Positions 1-11,000 of a stretch of 64,000 nt of DNA are shown piece by piece. The position numbers and the translations under genes are program-made. The notes under the pieces are model-generated. The model was not told where the DNA came from and did no database searches. It was given only the letters and a program-made list of their open reading frames with translations. The DNA is from Membranihabitans maritimus (GTDB lineage Bacteria > Bacteroidota > Bacteroidia > Chitinophagales > Saprospiraceae): the NCBI RefSeq assembly GCF_021729145.1, contig NZ_JAJSLW010000001.1, positions 310,001-374,000 of the forward strand, written 5' to 3'. The first letter of the stretch is position 1. Every line of letters begins with the position of its first letter.

Positions 1-89
1 GGAAAATTTAATCCGAACCTTTTTCTTAATTGAGTCGAAATAAACTCTTTTCACAACCTCAGATACCCGTAACCTTTATATAAGACTAC

Positions 90-101
90 GGTAACGTTAC
101 C
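90..101. promoter_or_regulatory. LacI-type operator candidate, copy 1
   Basis: A perfect 12-bp palindrome GGTAACGTTACC with a central CG, the usual shape of LacI-family operators. It is the least extended of the four copies in the window: the right flank is AATAATAC instead of GAATATAG. It lies 3' of the sulfatase operon, so it most likely serves a minus-strand gene beyond the left edge. No LacI-type regulator is encoded in the window. Confidence 0.55.
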
Positions 102-257
102 AATAATACATATAATCTTTGGAATTTGATAAAAAAATTAGGATTTTTTTCTAATCATTACAGAAAAGAATAGCATAAAGAATCACAAAACAAAGCTATT
201 CAAGTTATTATATTTCAGCACTTTGCATAAAATTTATTTGGTTTGAAAATCAAGTTG

Positions 258-302
258 TTACCCGAACTAACACCCATATCCGATGATCTGCCAGTCGGGT
301 AA
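258..302 (-). terminator. possible stem-loop after sulfatase operon
   Basis: TTACCCGA (258-265) and TCGGGTAA (295-302) form a perfect 8-bp inverted repeat, 9 bases past the stop codon of the last sulfatase. The loop is long (29 nt) and there is no T-run on the minus strand after it, so it is at best a weak terminator or mRNA 3'-end structure. Confidence 0.3.
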
Positions 303-310
303 TCCACAAG

Positions 311-1849
311 TTAATTACTACCACTATATTTGATATTTAGGTCATTTGTCTTAACGTCTATTAATTTTTCATTCAACCTTTTTTGCATTTCATCTACCAT
401 ACTTTTATACCTTGGGTGATTGGCAAGGTTGTTAAATTGTTTCGAGTCGAGTTGCATGTCGTATAATTCCATTCCCCCGCTTCCATCGTCCCCATATTGC
501 ATATACGCCCATTTGTCAGTGCGGACCAGATATCCCATTCTACCGTTTCTTTGCGAGACAGAGAAAGCCATATCCTTTACTTCAGATTCAGGATTGTCAA
601 AAAGGGGAGCTAAACTAGTTCCCTGAATACCTACCGGAACTTCCAACCCAGCCAACTCCGCGATGGTAGGATATAAGTCTATTAACTCGGCAAAAGAATT
701 ACAAACCGCGGGTTCCTTTCCAGGTACCTTGATGATAAGGGGTACTCTGACTGATTCTTCCATGAGACTCACCTTCATCCAGAATCGGTGTTCCCCTAAC
801 AAATACCCGTGATCAGATGTCATAATAACTATGGTGTTATCATCCAGTCCTTCTTCCTCCAGTGTACTTAATATTTTTCCCACCTGCTCGTCCATAAACT
901 CCGTAGAGGCATAATACGCTGCAATAGCTTTTTTCTCCTGTTCTTCGGTCATCTGTCCATTGACACTGGTAACGTAATTGATACCCTGTTCCGGAATATC
1001 ATCCCAGTCATTTATTACTTTCGGTGGTAATACCATTTCTTCATGCGGATAAGGCTCAAATGATGTTTTCGGTGCAACGAAAGGAACGTGTGGACGGAAT
1101 AGTCCGGCTGCTATAAAAAAGGGTTCATTTTTGTGCTCACGCAACAGTTCTGAGATCTTTTCTGCTGTTTTCACATCGGTATGCTCCACTCCGGGTTCTG
1201 TCTTGACGATATTCATCAGGTTACCTCCATTGACATCTTCACCTTTCAGGATGGGGCGGGTGCCGAATGGATTTTTTTGTACCAGTTCGGATTCTCCCCT
1301 GGCATTAACTTCCGGGGCCGGACTATTATACCTTTCATCCCAGGAAGCAGGATCGTCTTGTCCATTTCTTCCTTTCATAATATCCACAGACCCCATATGA
1401 AAAATCTTCCCAACCCTTGCCGTAAAATACCCATTGTTCCTGAAAAATTGTGCCCAGGATTCCTTTTCCGGACCTACGTTTTCTCTCCCACTGACATATC
1501 CGTAAGTAGTAGTAGCGGTTGGATAATAACCAAACATTAGCGAAGCCCTTGAGGGGCCGCAGACAGGGTATTGGCAATACGCTCTGTTAAACCGGGTCCC
1601 TTCTGAAGCCAACTTATCAATATTCGGAGTACTACAGGCGGAATTCTCATAACTGGACAATGCGGTTGTTGTCAAATCATCAGAAATAATAAACAGAACA
1701 TTGGGCTTATCATTTGGATCATTCCCCTCCACTTGTTGGGAATATGCAGGAAAAATATACAACAATGAAAAAGCAAAAAATAAGGGAATCAAACCCTTTG
1801 TGCTCTCTTTTCTATTCCAATCATCCCTGTAAAATTTAAAACTTATCAT
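311..1849 (-). CDS. iduronate-2-sulfatase-like sulfatase
   Basis: A 512-residue family S1 (formylglycine-dependent) sulfatase with an N-terminal export signal of about 38 residues. The N-terminal metal pair is D57-D58 (IISDDL). The formylglycine signature is C97-G-P-S-R, followed by a GKIFHMG stretch, and later DHGYLLGEHRFW carries the second metal-site Asp. These last motifs resemble iduronate-2-sulfatases more than arylsulfatase A. It is the last gene of the PUL; its ATG overlaps the stop of the upstream sulfatase by one base (TAATG), so translation is probably coupled. The likely role is removal of sulfate from an oligosaccharide, perhaps at a uronic acid, in the periplasm or outside. Family is secure; the exact substrate is inference. 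No maturation enzyme is in the window. Confidence 0.9.
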   Translation of the reverse strand: MISFKFYRDDWNRKESTKGLIPLFFAFSLLYIFPAYSQQVEGNDPNDKPNVLFIISDDLTTTALSSYENSACSTPNIDKLASEGTRFNRAYCQYPVCGPSRASLMFGYYPTATTTYGYVSGRENVGPEKESWAQFFRNNGYFTARVGKIFHMGSVDIMKGRNGQDDPASWDERYNSPAPEVNARGESELVQKNPFGTRPILKGEDVNGGNLMNIVKTEPGVEHTDVKTAEKISELLREHKNEPFFIAAGLFRPHVPFVAPKTSFEPYPHEEMVLPPKVINDWDDIPEQGINYVTSVNGQMTEEQEKKAIAAYYASTEFMDEQVGKILSTLEEEGLDDNTIVIMTSDHGYLLGEHRFWMKVSLMEESVRVPLIIKVPGKEPAVCNSFAELIDLYPTIAELAGLEVPVGIQGTSLAPLFDNPESEVKDMAFSVSQRNGRMGYLVRTDKWAYMQYGDDGSGGMELYDMQLDSKQFNNLANHPRYKSMVDEMQKRLNEKLIDVKTNDLNIKYSGSN

Positions 1850-3270
1850 TAATTTTCTTTTTGAAACATATGTTCTATTTTGAGATAATTATTGATCTCA
1901 TCTTTTTTTTGTTCGAATGCGGCGCTTAGTTTAATCACTTTTTCCTCATTATCAGCAGCTATGTTATTGCTTTCGGATAAATCTTCATTCAGGTTATACA
2001 ATTGCCAATCTTCATCGTCACCTTCCCTGAGTATTTTCCAATCCCCCCAATGCAATGCCGAAAAATTCCTATATTCAAAAAACAAGGTGGAGTGTGGTGA
2101 ATGAATTGTTTCACCCGTTAAATTGGGTAACAGGTTTTTCCCGTCAATAAAACGATCCTCTGGCATTTTGGCATTGGCTAATTTAGCACATGTAGGGAAC
2201 AAATCCAAAGACCATAAGCGGGTATCTATTACCGAGCCTTCCCGGATCTTCCCTGGCCATCGGGCCAATGCAGGTATTCTAATTCCTCCTTCCCATAGCG
2301 TTACCCCTGCACCTTTCAACGGGGCATTGGACTGAATTCCACTTTCAATGTACGGATAAAAAGCCCCATTATCCGAATAAAAGAAAATAAATGTATTTTC
2401 AGCCACCCCTAATTCTTCAAGTTTTTTCATAACTCTACCTATAGCCATATCAACCGCTGTAACCACCGCATTAAATCTTTTTTGGGGGTCTTCTTCCCTG
2501 GGAGATAGTCCATAGGGCTCAAAAGCATAGTCGGGAGCCTGCCAGATATTTTCTGCATCTGGATCAATATTCCGGTCTCCCGGATGGTGGGGAGCATCGA
2601 ATGGCAGGTATACAAACCAGGGGATGGATTGATCTGTATTTTTTTCGATAAAGTCTATTGCAGCATTAGCAAATAGGTCTGTACTGTATTCACCCGTTCG
2701 GTTAATAGACTCCGTATTGTGATACAAGTCCTTTTTACCGGCATATACATGGGTGAAATGGTCTGCATTACCCGATGCAATGCCCAGGTATTCATCAAAG
2801 CCCCGATCTGTAGGTCTTGATCCGGGGGCGAAACCAATATTCCACTTTCCGAAGGCTCCGGTGGCATATTGGTGCGGTGAACTTTCCAACATCCTGGGAA
2901 TAATCACTTCCGATTGCCTAAGTCCGACCCCGTAATTACCGGAAATACCTCCAAGCTGGTTGACGAGTTGATGCCTTCTTGGGATACGGCCTGTTAGTAA
3001 AGAAGCTCTCGAAACGGTACATGTTGCGCCGGCAGTGTAAAAACTAGTCAGTTTTGCCCCATCAGCTGCCAATTGTTCCAAATTGGGGGTTATGATCGGA
3101 GAATCCTTATTATACATGGGAAGATCCCCGTATCCTATATTATCGACAGTGATAATGAGGATGTTGGGTGGATTTTTCTCATTATTCTTTGTTTGGGCAA
3201 ATACAGTAATAGTAAAAAGAAAAAATGCGGTAATTATGTTAATTCCCGCATGAATTGGTAAATATTTCAT
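1849..3270 (-). CDS. sulfatase with C-T-V-S-R motif (paralogue A)
   Basis: A 473-residue S1 sulfatase with a signal peptide ending near residue 25. The metal motif is TVDN (D43, N44) where most sulfatases have DD. The active-site signature is C84-T-V86-S-R88: the position normally Pro or Ala in C-x-P/A-x-R is Val. The rest is typical: LLTGRIP after the motif, FGKWNIGF, FDAPHHPG, and FFYSDNGA near the C-terminal metal site. It is closely related to the sulfatase at 4735-6192, which shares the same Val and the same DN, so these differences are inherited and not sequencing errors. It lies 19 bases after the arylsulfatase-like gene in one operon. The likely role is desulfation of a PUL oligosaccharide; whether the motif is matured to formylglycine is open. 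Confidence 0.88.
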   Translation of the reverse strand: MKYLPIHAGINIITAFFLFTITVFAQTKNNEKNPPNILIITVDNIGYGDLPMYNKDSPIITPNLEQLAADGAKLTSFYTAGATCTVSRASLLTGRIPRRHQLVNQLGGISGNYGVGLRQSEVIIPRMLESSPHQYATGAFGKWNIGFAPGSRPTDRGFDEYLGIASGNADHFTHVYAGKKDLYHNTESINRTGEYSTDLFANAAIDFIEKNTDQSIPWFVYLPFDAPHHPGDRNIDPDAENIWQAPDYAFEPYGLSPREEDPQKRFNAVVTAVDMAIGRVMKKLEELGVAENTFIFFYSDNGAFYPYIESGIQSNAPLKGAGVTLWEGGIRIPALARWPGKIREGSVIDTRLWSLDLFPTCAKLANAKMPEDRFIDGKNLLPNLTGETIHSPHSTLFFEYRNFSALHWGDWKILREGDDEDWQLYNLNEDLSESNNIAADNEEKVIKLSAAFEQKKDEINNYLKIEHMFQKEN

Positions 3271-3289
3271 TTTTATATCGGTTTATCTA

Positions 3290-4714
3290 TTAATAATCTT
3301 TTCCAAGTATACTTTTTACAACGCTTTGTTGCCAGGTTGATAACTCATTCTTCATGTGATCTACCCGATCAGGAAATTTTTTTGCAAGGTTTTTTTCTTC
3401 ACCAGGGTCTTCAGAAAGATTGTATAATTCATATGATTCACCACTTTGGTGTAGTTTCCAATTGTTCTCTATCCACACTAAGGAGCCAGGGTAAGGATAA
3501 GAATCTAGTCCGGGATAATCCCGGTCAGGGGTATTTAGTAAGCCTTCGTTCAAGTCTTTTACATCCATGTCTCCAGCCAATACTTTTTGATAATTCATAA
3601 TGATTTCGTCACTTTTCATTCCCTGACCTTTGATTTCCGGGTAGCTCCAAAACCCGAGTGGCTTTGGTCTTGAGTTCATTTCTCCTTCAAGAAGGGGAAC
3701 CAGGCTAATTCCATCCAACGGATGGGCTGCATCTGAGGAATTTACCCCGGCCAATTCCAGGAATGTAGGAAATACATCAACTGTACTCGCTGTTACATTA
3801 GATGAATTGGTACGAATTGTATTAGGCCACTCAATCAATGCAGGTATACGAATTCCCCCTTCGTATAATGTTCCTTTTTGTTCTTTTAGATTCCCATTAT
3901 TCCCTTCTGGGAATTTGCCCCCGTTGTCACTTGAAAACCACAAAAGAGTTTCTTCATCAATATTCATTTCCTTTAATTTGCTTCTTAATTTCCCTATAGC
4001 AAGGTCAATGCCTGTTATTTCTCCCAGATAATTTTTCATATTTTCCGGTTCATCAGGATAGAGGTTTTTTAGATAATCCTCTGCCTCATGAGGGAGATGG
4101 GGTGATCCCAGCCAAATGAAAACCAGGAATGGCTCATCATTATCTTTAATATCATTTATATACTCCAATGCCAATTCAATTGTCACATCAGAGCTTTCTC
4201 CTTCAAGTTTTACAGGTATTCCATTTTTACTCATCCAGGGATCGTTTTCATAAAAATTAGCAGCTGCATACCAGGTTTCAAATCCGTGTGCCCCTGGACT
4301 AGTAGGCTGCCCTGAACGGATGGATCCCAAATGCCATTTTCCGAAAAATCCCGTTTGATATCCATTTTCTTTTAGAACGCTTGCAATAGTTTGTTCCTGA
4401 GGTCTAAGTGAATGGCCCCAAGAAAAAACACCTAATCGGGTAGGGTATCGTCCTGTAAGAATACTTGCCCTTGTAGGCGAGCATACAGGCGCACTGTAGT
4501 AACGATCCAAACGCAAACCGGTCTTTGCCAGATTATCCAGATTAGGTGTTATCGCTCTATCGTTGCCGGAATATCCAGCGTCACCATATCCCTGATCATC
4601 TGTGACAACAACAATAAAATTTGGGCGGTAATTTACTATTTGTGCAGTTCCTCTCGTACTATAACCTGTCAAAATGAAAAGGAATAGCCATATAAACATT
4701 ATTTTATTCTTCAT
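3290..4714 (-). CDS. arylsulfatase A-like sulfatase
   Basis: A 474-residue S1 sulfatase. I place the start at the ATG at 4714, because the longer frame begins with TTG and adds only four residues. The signal peptide is clear (MKNKIMFIWLFLF...). The metal pair TDDQGYGD is followed by the canonical signature C78-S-P-T-R with ILTGRYPTR after it, then FGKWHLGS, the pattern of arylsulfatase A / GalNAc-6-sulfatase-type enzymes. DNGGKFPEGNNG supplies the distal metal Asp-Asn. It sits between the two C-T-V-S-R paralogues, 20 bases from each, so it is co-transcribed. It hydrolyses a sulfate ester of the PUL glycan; the sugar and position cannot be read from sequence. Confidence 0.92.
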   Translation of the reverse strand: MKNKIMFIWLFLFILTGYSTRGTAQIVNYRPNFIVVVTDDQGYGDAGYSGNDRAITPNLDNLAKTGLRLDRYYSAPVCSPTRASILTGRYPTRLGVFSWGHSLRPQEQTIASVLKENGYQTGFFGKWHLGSIRSGQPTSPGAHGFETWYAAANFYENDPWMSKNGIPVKLEGESSDVTIELALEYINDIKDNDEPFLVFIWLGSPHLPHEAEDYLKNLYPDEPENMKNYLGEITGIDLAIGKLRSKLKEMNIDEETLLWFSSDNGGKFPEGNNGNLKEQKGTLYEGGIRIPALIEWPNTIRTNSSNVTASTVDVFPTFLELAGVNSSDAAHPLDGISLVPLLEGEMNSRPKPLGFWSYPEIKGQGMKSDEIIMNYQKVLAGDMDVKDLNEGLLNTPDRDYPGLDSYPYPGSLVWIENNWKLHQSGESYELYNLSEDPGEEKNLAKKFPDRVDHMKNELSTWQQSVVKSILGKDY

Positions 4715-4734
4715 TTGTAACTTCAAATTTATAA

Positions 4735-6192
4735 TTACTTACAATTGCATTCGCAATTATTTTGCTGAATTTTATGGTAAGATATTATTTCATTTTTCTT
4801 TTGCTCAAAAGCAGCATTTAGCTTATAAACCAAATCTGGTCGTTCAGAGGCGAGATTATTAACCTCTGAAATATCTTCTTTTAAATTGTACAGTTGCCAA
4901 GGTTGTTCTGATTTTTCCCTAACAATTTTCCAATCTGCCCAAAACAATGCATCATCCTCGCCGTCTTCAAAATACAATGTAGCATGAGGAGAATGTTGAG
5001 TTTTTCCTATCAATACTGGTAGTGGATTGTGCCCATCAAAAAATCGATCCTGGGGTAATGTCGAGTGCGCTATATTTACACAGGCTCTAAAAAGATCCGG
5101 AGACCACAAGCGTGTTTTTATAACAGTTTTTGCAGGAATGGTTCCTTTCCACATAGCCAGTGCAGGAACTCTAATTCCACCCTCATATAGAGTCGAACGG
5201 CCGCCCCTTAATGGTGCATTAGTACTAAACTGAGTTCCTGTAATTCTCTTTTGAACATCACTTACGTTGGCTCCGTTATCTGAATAAAAGAAAATAAAAG
5301 TATTCTCTAAAGCACCCATAGAATCCAGCGCATTTAAGACTCTTCCTATAGCATTGTCAATTGCTGTGACAACGGCTTTGTACCTATTTTGGGGATTGGT
5401 TTCTTCCGGAGTAAAGTCATAAGGCTTAAATGCATACTCCGGAGCCTGAAACTTATTGATTTCACCAGGTGGTACATTTCGTTCTCCAGGTGAATGCGGG
5501 GCATCAAAGGGTAAATACACAAACCATGGTCTTGATTGATTATTACTCTTCCTAATAAATTCTATAGTAGCATCAGCAAATATATCTGTACTGTATTCAC
5601 CATTTCTGTTGATAGTTTCATTATTCTGATACAAATCATGTTTCCCGGCATATACATGAGAAAAATGATCCGCATTGCCAGAGGCAATACCTAAATACTC
5701 GTCAAATCCGCGGTCTATTGGTCTGGATCCGGGGGCAAAGCCTATATTCCATTTTCCAAATGCAGCCGTAGCATAGTTGCCCGGACTATTTTTGATTACT
5801 TCAGGTAATAGAATTTCGGAATGTCGCAACCCAATACCATAATTCCCCTCCAGCCCTGAGAGTTGATAGTCAAGTCTATTTCGTTGAGGTATTCTACCCG
5901 TTAATAATGTAGCCCTCGAAACAGTACAGGTAGCACCAGCAGAATAAAAATCGGTAAGAATAGCACCCTCTTTCGCCATCCTATCAAGGGTAGGAGTTAC
6001 AATTTTTGATTCTGCATTAAACAACGAGTAATCACCATACCCTACATTATCTACTGTAATAATCAGAATATTAGGGTAATCTTTTTCATCTGAATCGCCA
6101 ATATGTTGACTTGTGTGCTGGGCTTGTATTGAATTTAAAGAACACAATAAAGCCAAACAAAATAGAGGTCTAATTTTGAATAGTATAAACAT
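4735..6192 (-). CDS. sulfatase with C-T-V-S-R motif (paralogue B)
   Basis: A 485-residue S1 sulfatase with a signal peptide ending near residue 24. It shares long identical blocks with the sulfatase at 1849-3270 (GKWNIGFAPGSRP, RGFDEYLGIASGNADHF, TFIFFYSDNGA), so the two are a duplication within the operon, now separated by the arylsulfatase-like gene. Its signature is C89-T-V-S-R and its metal motif TVDNVGYGD. The last six residues are Cys-rich (NCECNCK end), absent in the paralogue and unexplained. It is the first sulfatase after susD, 24 bases downstream. The pair may act on related but different sulfate positions; that is inference. Confidence 0.88.
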   Translation of the reverse strand: MFILFKIRPLFCLALLCSLNSIQAQHTSQHIGDSDEKDYPNILIITVDNVGYGDYSLFNAESKIVTPTLDRMAKEGAILTDFYSAGATCTVSRATLLTGRIPQRNRLDYQLSGLEGNYGIGLRHSEILLPEVIKNSPGNYATAAFGKWNIGFAPGSRPIDRGFDEYLGIASGNADHFSHVYAGKHDLYQNNETINRNGEYSTDIFADATIEFIRKSNNQSRPWFVYLPFDAPHSPGERNVPPGEINKFQAPEYAFKPYDFTPEETNPQNRYKAVVTAIDNAIGRVLNALDSMGALENTFIFFYSDNGANVSDVQKRITGTQFSTNAPLRGGRSTLYEGGIRVPALAMWKGTIPAKTVIKTRLWSPDLFRACVNIAHSTLPQDRFFDGHNPLPVLIGKTQHSPHATLYFEDGEDDALFWADWKIVREKSEQPWQLYNLKEDISEVNNLASERPDLVYKLNAAFEQKKNEIISYHKIQQNNCECNCK

Positions 6193-6216
6193 AGTAGATT
6201 GTCAATTCAATGGTAT

Positions 6217-7983
6217 TTATTCAATGGTCTCAAGTGGAGGTTGATTATTCCCGGCTCCTGAGTATCCTTCGTTTTGATTGATAACCCCCAAAGTATTTGC
6301 CGCAATAACAGACTCAGGAATAGGCCAAAGTGCATTATATGGTGCCAACCGATAAGATTGAGACCCCCATTGCAATTCTATCTGAAAAAATAAATTTTTG
6401 TCCATTGTTCTGTCGAAAAACCAGTTATTATCACTGAAGTTATCCAATGAATAACCATTCATATTCCCCTGGGCCATAATATACGACACTCTGACCATTT
6501 CCCCATGGCGTGGTTCTTCTGCAAAAAGTTCACGGGCTCGTTCATCAAAAATAAAATCAATGTCAACCTCATTTTCCGATATCGGAAGTGCACCGGCTCG
6601 CTGACGGACAATATTCAAGTCAGACGCCGCTTCGGAAAGATTTCCCTGCCAAAAATAGGCTTCTGCTCTTAATAAATATGTTTCTGCTAATCTAAAAATA
6701 TAAAAATCACCATTACCTCCTGTTGGTCTGGTAACTTGTATTTGCTCGGGAACAAATACAATGTAGTTTGGGAAAGAGTAACTATGTTGGAATGTGTCTG
6801 TTGGTGTAGCAAAATTGGACCTGTTTACCGGCTCTCCAAAATCAACTGATGCAGGGTTATTATACAACAATTCATCCCATTCAACCCAATTGATATCACT
6901 TCTCCTGATATCGTTTTCAAAATCCCAGATCCTGTAAAGATAATAAGGAGTAGGTCTGGCATTTCCATTCCCTCTGAATAGTGTATCATATTGCGGACCA
7001 GAGTCAATCATCCCATTATTCCCTTCACTGTCACGTACTCTGGAATGCCACCAGGCTGGTGTATAAGCCTGCGCCAGAAAGTGGCCATCAGCAACCTTGG
7101 CTCCTTCTGGGTCTTCAAACCGGTCAATTACACTAAAAATGGTTTCAGTATTAGCTGAATGATTAATATTCTCTGTCCGGTGAAGGTCCCAAATAACATT
7201 TCTTTTAGGGTCACTTGCATCAATGCCAAATCTTTCGGTTACGAGTTCATAGGGACCATTTATGACATCTGTCGCTGCTTGGATTGAACGATCGTAATCC
7301 ATATTGGCCAAAGCAATTTTTGCTAATAAATGATTACCTGCGCCAACGGTTTCTGCACCGGGGTCATTGGTCTCAGGAAGCCATTCCACTGCCCACTCCA
7401 TATCTTCCTGGATTTTATCTAAAATTGCCCATCTTGAATGTGTAAAAAAATCAAGTTTAGCTCCTGTAATTTCTTCTCCGATAAAAGGAACATTTCCGTA
7501 AGAATTTACCAACCTATAATACCAATACGATCTGTAGAAATATCCAGCTGCAAGCAGTCGATTGCGAACTGCTTCATCTTCCCACTCTATATTGTCCACT
7601 CTGGAAACCAGTACGTTTGCACTTCGGATAGAGTTGTAAGCTAAGTCAAACAATCGACTATGAAAATCGTGAACACCTCCATCGCCTGCTGGAGTCAAAA
7701 CGCTCGGAAAATCCTTTACCACCCTATTTGACTGAGCTCCGGGCACTCCAATATCAGACATAGCATATTCATTTACTATAGGACTCCTTCCATGGTAATG
7801 TTCTGACTTTATATCTTTTCTCATAGTAATTAATAAAGATTCAAATCCTTCTTCATTTACGTAGACATTTTCAGGGGCATAAAAGGAAAGAGCTTTTGTA
7901 TCTAACCATTCTGGGTCAGTACACGAATTGGCAAAAAGAATGAAGAATATTCCAAAGTAGATTGATTTATGTAAAGATTTCAT
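6217..7983 (-). CDS. SusD/RagB-family glycan-binding lipoprotein
   Basis: A 588-residue surface lipoprotein of the SusD/RagB family. The lipobox is FANSC with Cys21, followed by the family's N-terminal tetratricopeptide-like helices (residues about 60-250) and the C-terminal RagB/SusD signature: FRLAETYLLRAEAYFWQGNLSEAASDLNIVR is broken here as FRLAETYLLRAEAYF then LNIVRQRAG. The ending, with a DERARELFAEEPRHGEMVRVS block, is the usual one. SusD proteins cap the SusC barrel and hold oligosaccharide at the cell surface. It follows susC by 18 bases and precedes the sulfatases. The ligand is probably the sulfated glycan those enzymes act on. Confidence 0.95.
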   Translation of the reverse strand: MKSLHKSIYFGIFFILFANSCTDPEWLDTKALSFYAPENVYVNEEGFESLLITMRKDIKSEHYHGRSPIVNEYAMSDIGVPGAQSNRVVKDFPSVLTPAGDGGVHDFHSRLFDLAYNSIRSANVLVSRVDNIEWEDEAVRNRLLAAGYFYRSYWYYRLVNSYGNVPFIGEEITGAKLDFFTHSRWAILDKIQEDMEWAVEWLPETNDPGAETVGAGNHLLAKIALANMDYDRSIQAATDVINGPYELVTERFGIDASDPKRNVIWDLHRTENINHSANTETIFSVIDRFEDPEGAKVADGHFLAQAYTPAWWHSRVRDSEGNNGMIDSGPQYDTLFRGNGNARPTPYYLYRIWDFENDIRRSDINWVEWDELLYNNPASVDFGEPVNRSNFATPTDTFQHSYSFPNYIVFVPEQIQVTRPTGGNGDFYIFRLAETYLLRAEAYFWQGNLSEAASDLNIVRQRAGALPISENEVDIDFIFDERARELFAEEPRHGEMVRVSYIMAQGNMNGYSLDNFSDNNWFFDRTMDKNLFFQIELQWGSQSYRLAPYNALWPIPESVIAANTLGVINQNEGYSGAGNNQPPLETIE

Positions 7984-8001
7984 ATTCTTTGCTTTTTGAG
8001 T

Positions 8002-11000
8002 TTAAAGAGATAAGTTAAGTCCAAGTGTGTATATTCTAGGCATGGGATTGTTTCCTGATTCCGGATCCCAGTACTCCCATTTATTAAAACTATAAATGTT
8101 TCTGATAGACGTATAAATCCTTAAGCTTTGTAGGTTGAGTCTTTGAATGGCAGTATTGGGAACTTGATATGATAGAGACAAATCCTGGATTCTTATAAAT
8201 GACCGATCAAAATAAACATTATAACCTCCACCATATGCACCAGAAGTTACCGTTAAAGATCCATATTCATTGGAAGGATTTGCCTCTGTCCAGTAAGGAA
8301 TATTCCGCATTCCGAGTCTATCATATAAATTACTTGTAGTGTGTTCAAAATCATTAATATTACCCATATGCCCCAAGTCACTTCGAATGAAAATAGACGC
8401 AGAAAAATTTTGAAAGAAGGTAAAGTTGTTTCTCAAACCAATTCTATATCTCGGTTGTCGATATCCAATAAATTGCTTATCCTCCAATTGAGAGTATGTC
8501 CCATCTCCATTTACATCCTCGGCTTTGTAATCTCCCGGGTTTAATCCATACTTTTCAGCTTCATCACTTTCGTCCGTTTGCCAAATCCCAATCATATTGT
8601 AATCCCAGATTCTATCTATTGCTTGTCCAATAAACCATCCATTTGAAATATCTGAAATTTCCCTGCGAACTATTTCACCATTGATTTCTACTTCTTCGTA
8701 ATCACCAAACAAGTGAATAATTTTATTTCGGTTTAAAGAGAAAACCAAGTCAGAGTTCCATTTAAAGTTTGAATTATCCACATTAAAACTATTTAAAGTA
8801 AGTTCAAATCCCCTGTTTTGCAATTCCCCTAGATTTGTTGTGACATTATCAAATCCAGTTATTCGAGGCAGGATCCTTTCCATTAACAGATCATTCGTAG
8901 TCATATCATATAGGTCTACACTACCACTTATGCGACCTTCCATTATGCCAAAATCTATGCCTACATTAAATGCTTCTGTTCTCTCCCAAGCTAGTGAAGG
9001 ATTTGCCAGAGAGTTATTAAAAACACCAACCAAAACCCTAGATCCATTTGAATAAATATTCTGTGCCAAGCGAGCTAATGCAGCATATCTTCCAATCTCT
9101 CGATTCCCATTTACCCCCCAGGATAATCTGAGTTTTAATTGGTTGAAAAAATCTATTCCACTAAAAAAACCCTCGTTAGATATTTTCCAGGCAAATGCAC
9201 CTGCAGGAAATACTGCCCTGGGATTACCTTGGCCAAAGGCTGAATATCCATCTCTGCGAATAGAAAAGGTAAAGAGATATTTATCATCCAAAGTATAATT
9301 TAATCTTCCCATTAAAGCATCTCCAGTGGAATAGTCATCTGAATTCGATAAGACTTGATTGGTAGCAAATTGTAAAGCATTATACGATAAATTTTCATTG
9401 GGAGCAAAACCTTCACCTGTTTGATCAGATTGCCATTGTTGGAACTTTTCAAGATTGTATAGGAATGTGATATCAAATGAGTGAATACCAAAAGATTTGT
9501 TCCAACTCAATAGATTGTCAACCATCCATTCATAAGTTTTAGCTTCTCTTCTTGTTCCTCTCCCTTGCACGTCCGATCCTGTAGGTGTCGACGAAGGCCA
9601 GAAATTATAGTTATTTAGATATGAAAATCTAGGTTGAAATGATAATTTATAATTTATTTCAAAAGGAAGTTTGACATTTGCATAAATAGAACTGAATATA
9701 GAATTTATTTTGGCGTTCCTGTGTTGCAAAAGAGTATTAATCAATGGATTTGTAAACCCGGAATAATCATTAGGGAACCATTTGACAGTCCCATCCTCTT
9801 CATAAAAAGAACTGAAAGGACTACTTCTGAATACTTGTCCCAAATTAGCCTGGATAGCATCTTGATTTCTATTGGAAAATTGTGCATTAATTCCCGCATC
9901 TAGAAAGTCAGTAATTTTTGCATTGACATTTAACCTTGTCCTTAAAGTTTTGAACTGATCGCCTACAATTACCCCTTCATTATTAGTATACCCCATTGAC
10001 CAGTAATAAGAGATTCTATCAGTACCACCATTTATACTTAAATCATAATTTTGTCTCATTCCTTTTTGAATAGTTCTATCTATCCAATCGATTGAATTTC
10101 CTTCCAGGTAATTTTCCACTTCAGTGGGGAAGAATAAAAGTCTATTTAACCATTCTGTTGTAATATCTGCATTAGGATTGTCATTTAAGTTATACCACTC
10201 CTCAGTACTTATAGTGCTGGGCAGATCCTCAGGATTATGATAATAATAATTTGGCTGATTGGGATTTTCTGTAATTAATAGATCTCTTCTAAAATTGGTA
10301 TATTCTTCCCCATTGAGTGGTCTAATATCAGTATTTGTCACTTCGGAAAACCCTAAATCTGTAGTAAAACTTATTGTCGGTTTACCAGAAATTCCTTGTT
10401 TAGTTGTAATAATAATTACTCCAGAAGCTGCTCGTGAACCATATATTGCGGTAGAACTGGCATCTTTAAGAACATCTATAGACTCAATATCATTTGGAGA
10501 AATGTCAGCTAAATTACCGTTAAAAATTACTCCGTCCAATACAATCAAAGGTTCGGTTTCTGCATTAAGGGAGGTTGGCCCTCTGACTTCTAATGAACTT
10601 CCACCCTCCGCAGATGGATTTTGACTGGCATTAAACCCTGCTATGGTCCCGGTAAGCATTTCTCCGATTTGTGTTGGATTTTGATTTTTAAAATCTTCAC
10701 CATCAATTCTTTGAACCGACCCTGTTAAATCACTTTTTTTGACCGTTCCATATCCCACGACTACCAGCTCATCCAACGTTTGTGCATCAGTCACCATCTC
10801 CACATTCACCAATTCTTGTCCTTCAAGGGTTATCTCCTGGGTTTGGTACCCGATATATGAAAACACCAATTTAGCGTCTTCTTCCACGTTATTGAGCGTG
10901 AAATTACCATCAAAGTCTGTTGATGTACCATTTGTAGTTCCTTTGACCAATACATTTACACCGATTAAAGGTTGCCCTTCAGAATCCGTTACCGTACCTG

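Larger units (their letters stand above)
1..310. other. left-edge intergenic region
   Basis: No gene is visible here. The stretch is AT-rich and lies downstream of the last sulfatase of the minus-strand operon. It holds one copy of the GGTAACGTTACC palindrome (90-101) and an inverted repeat just after the sulfatase stop (258-302). The palindrome would be upstream of any minus-strand gene beyond the left edge. Confidence 0.6.
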
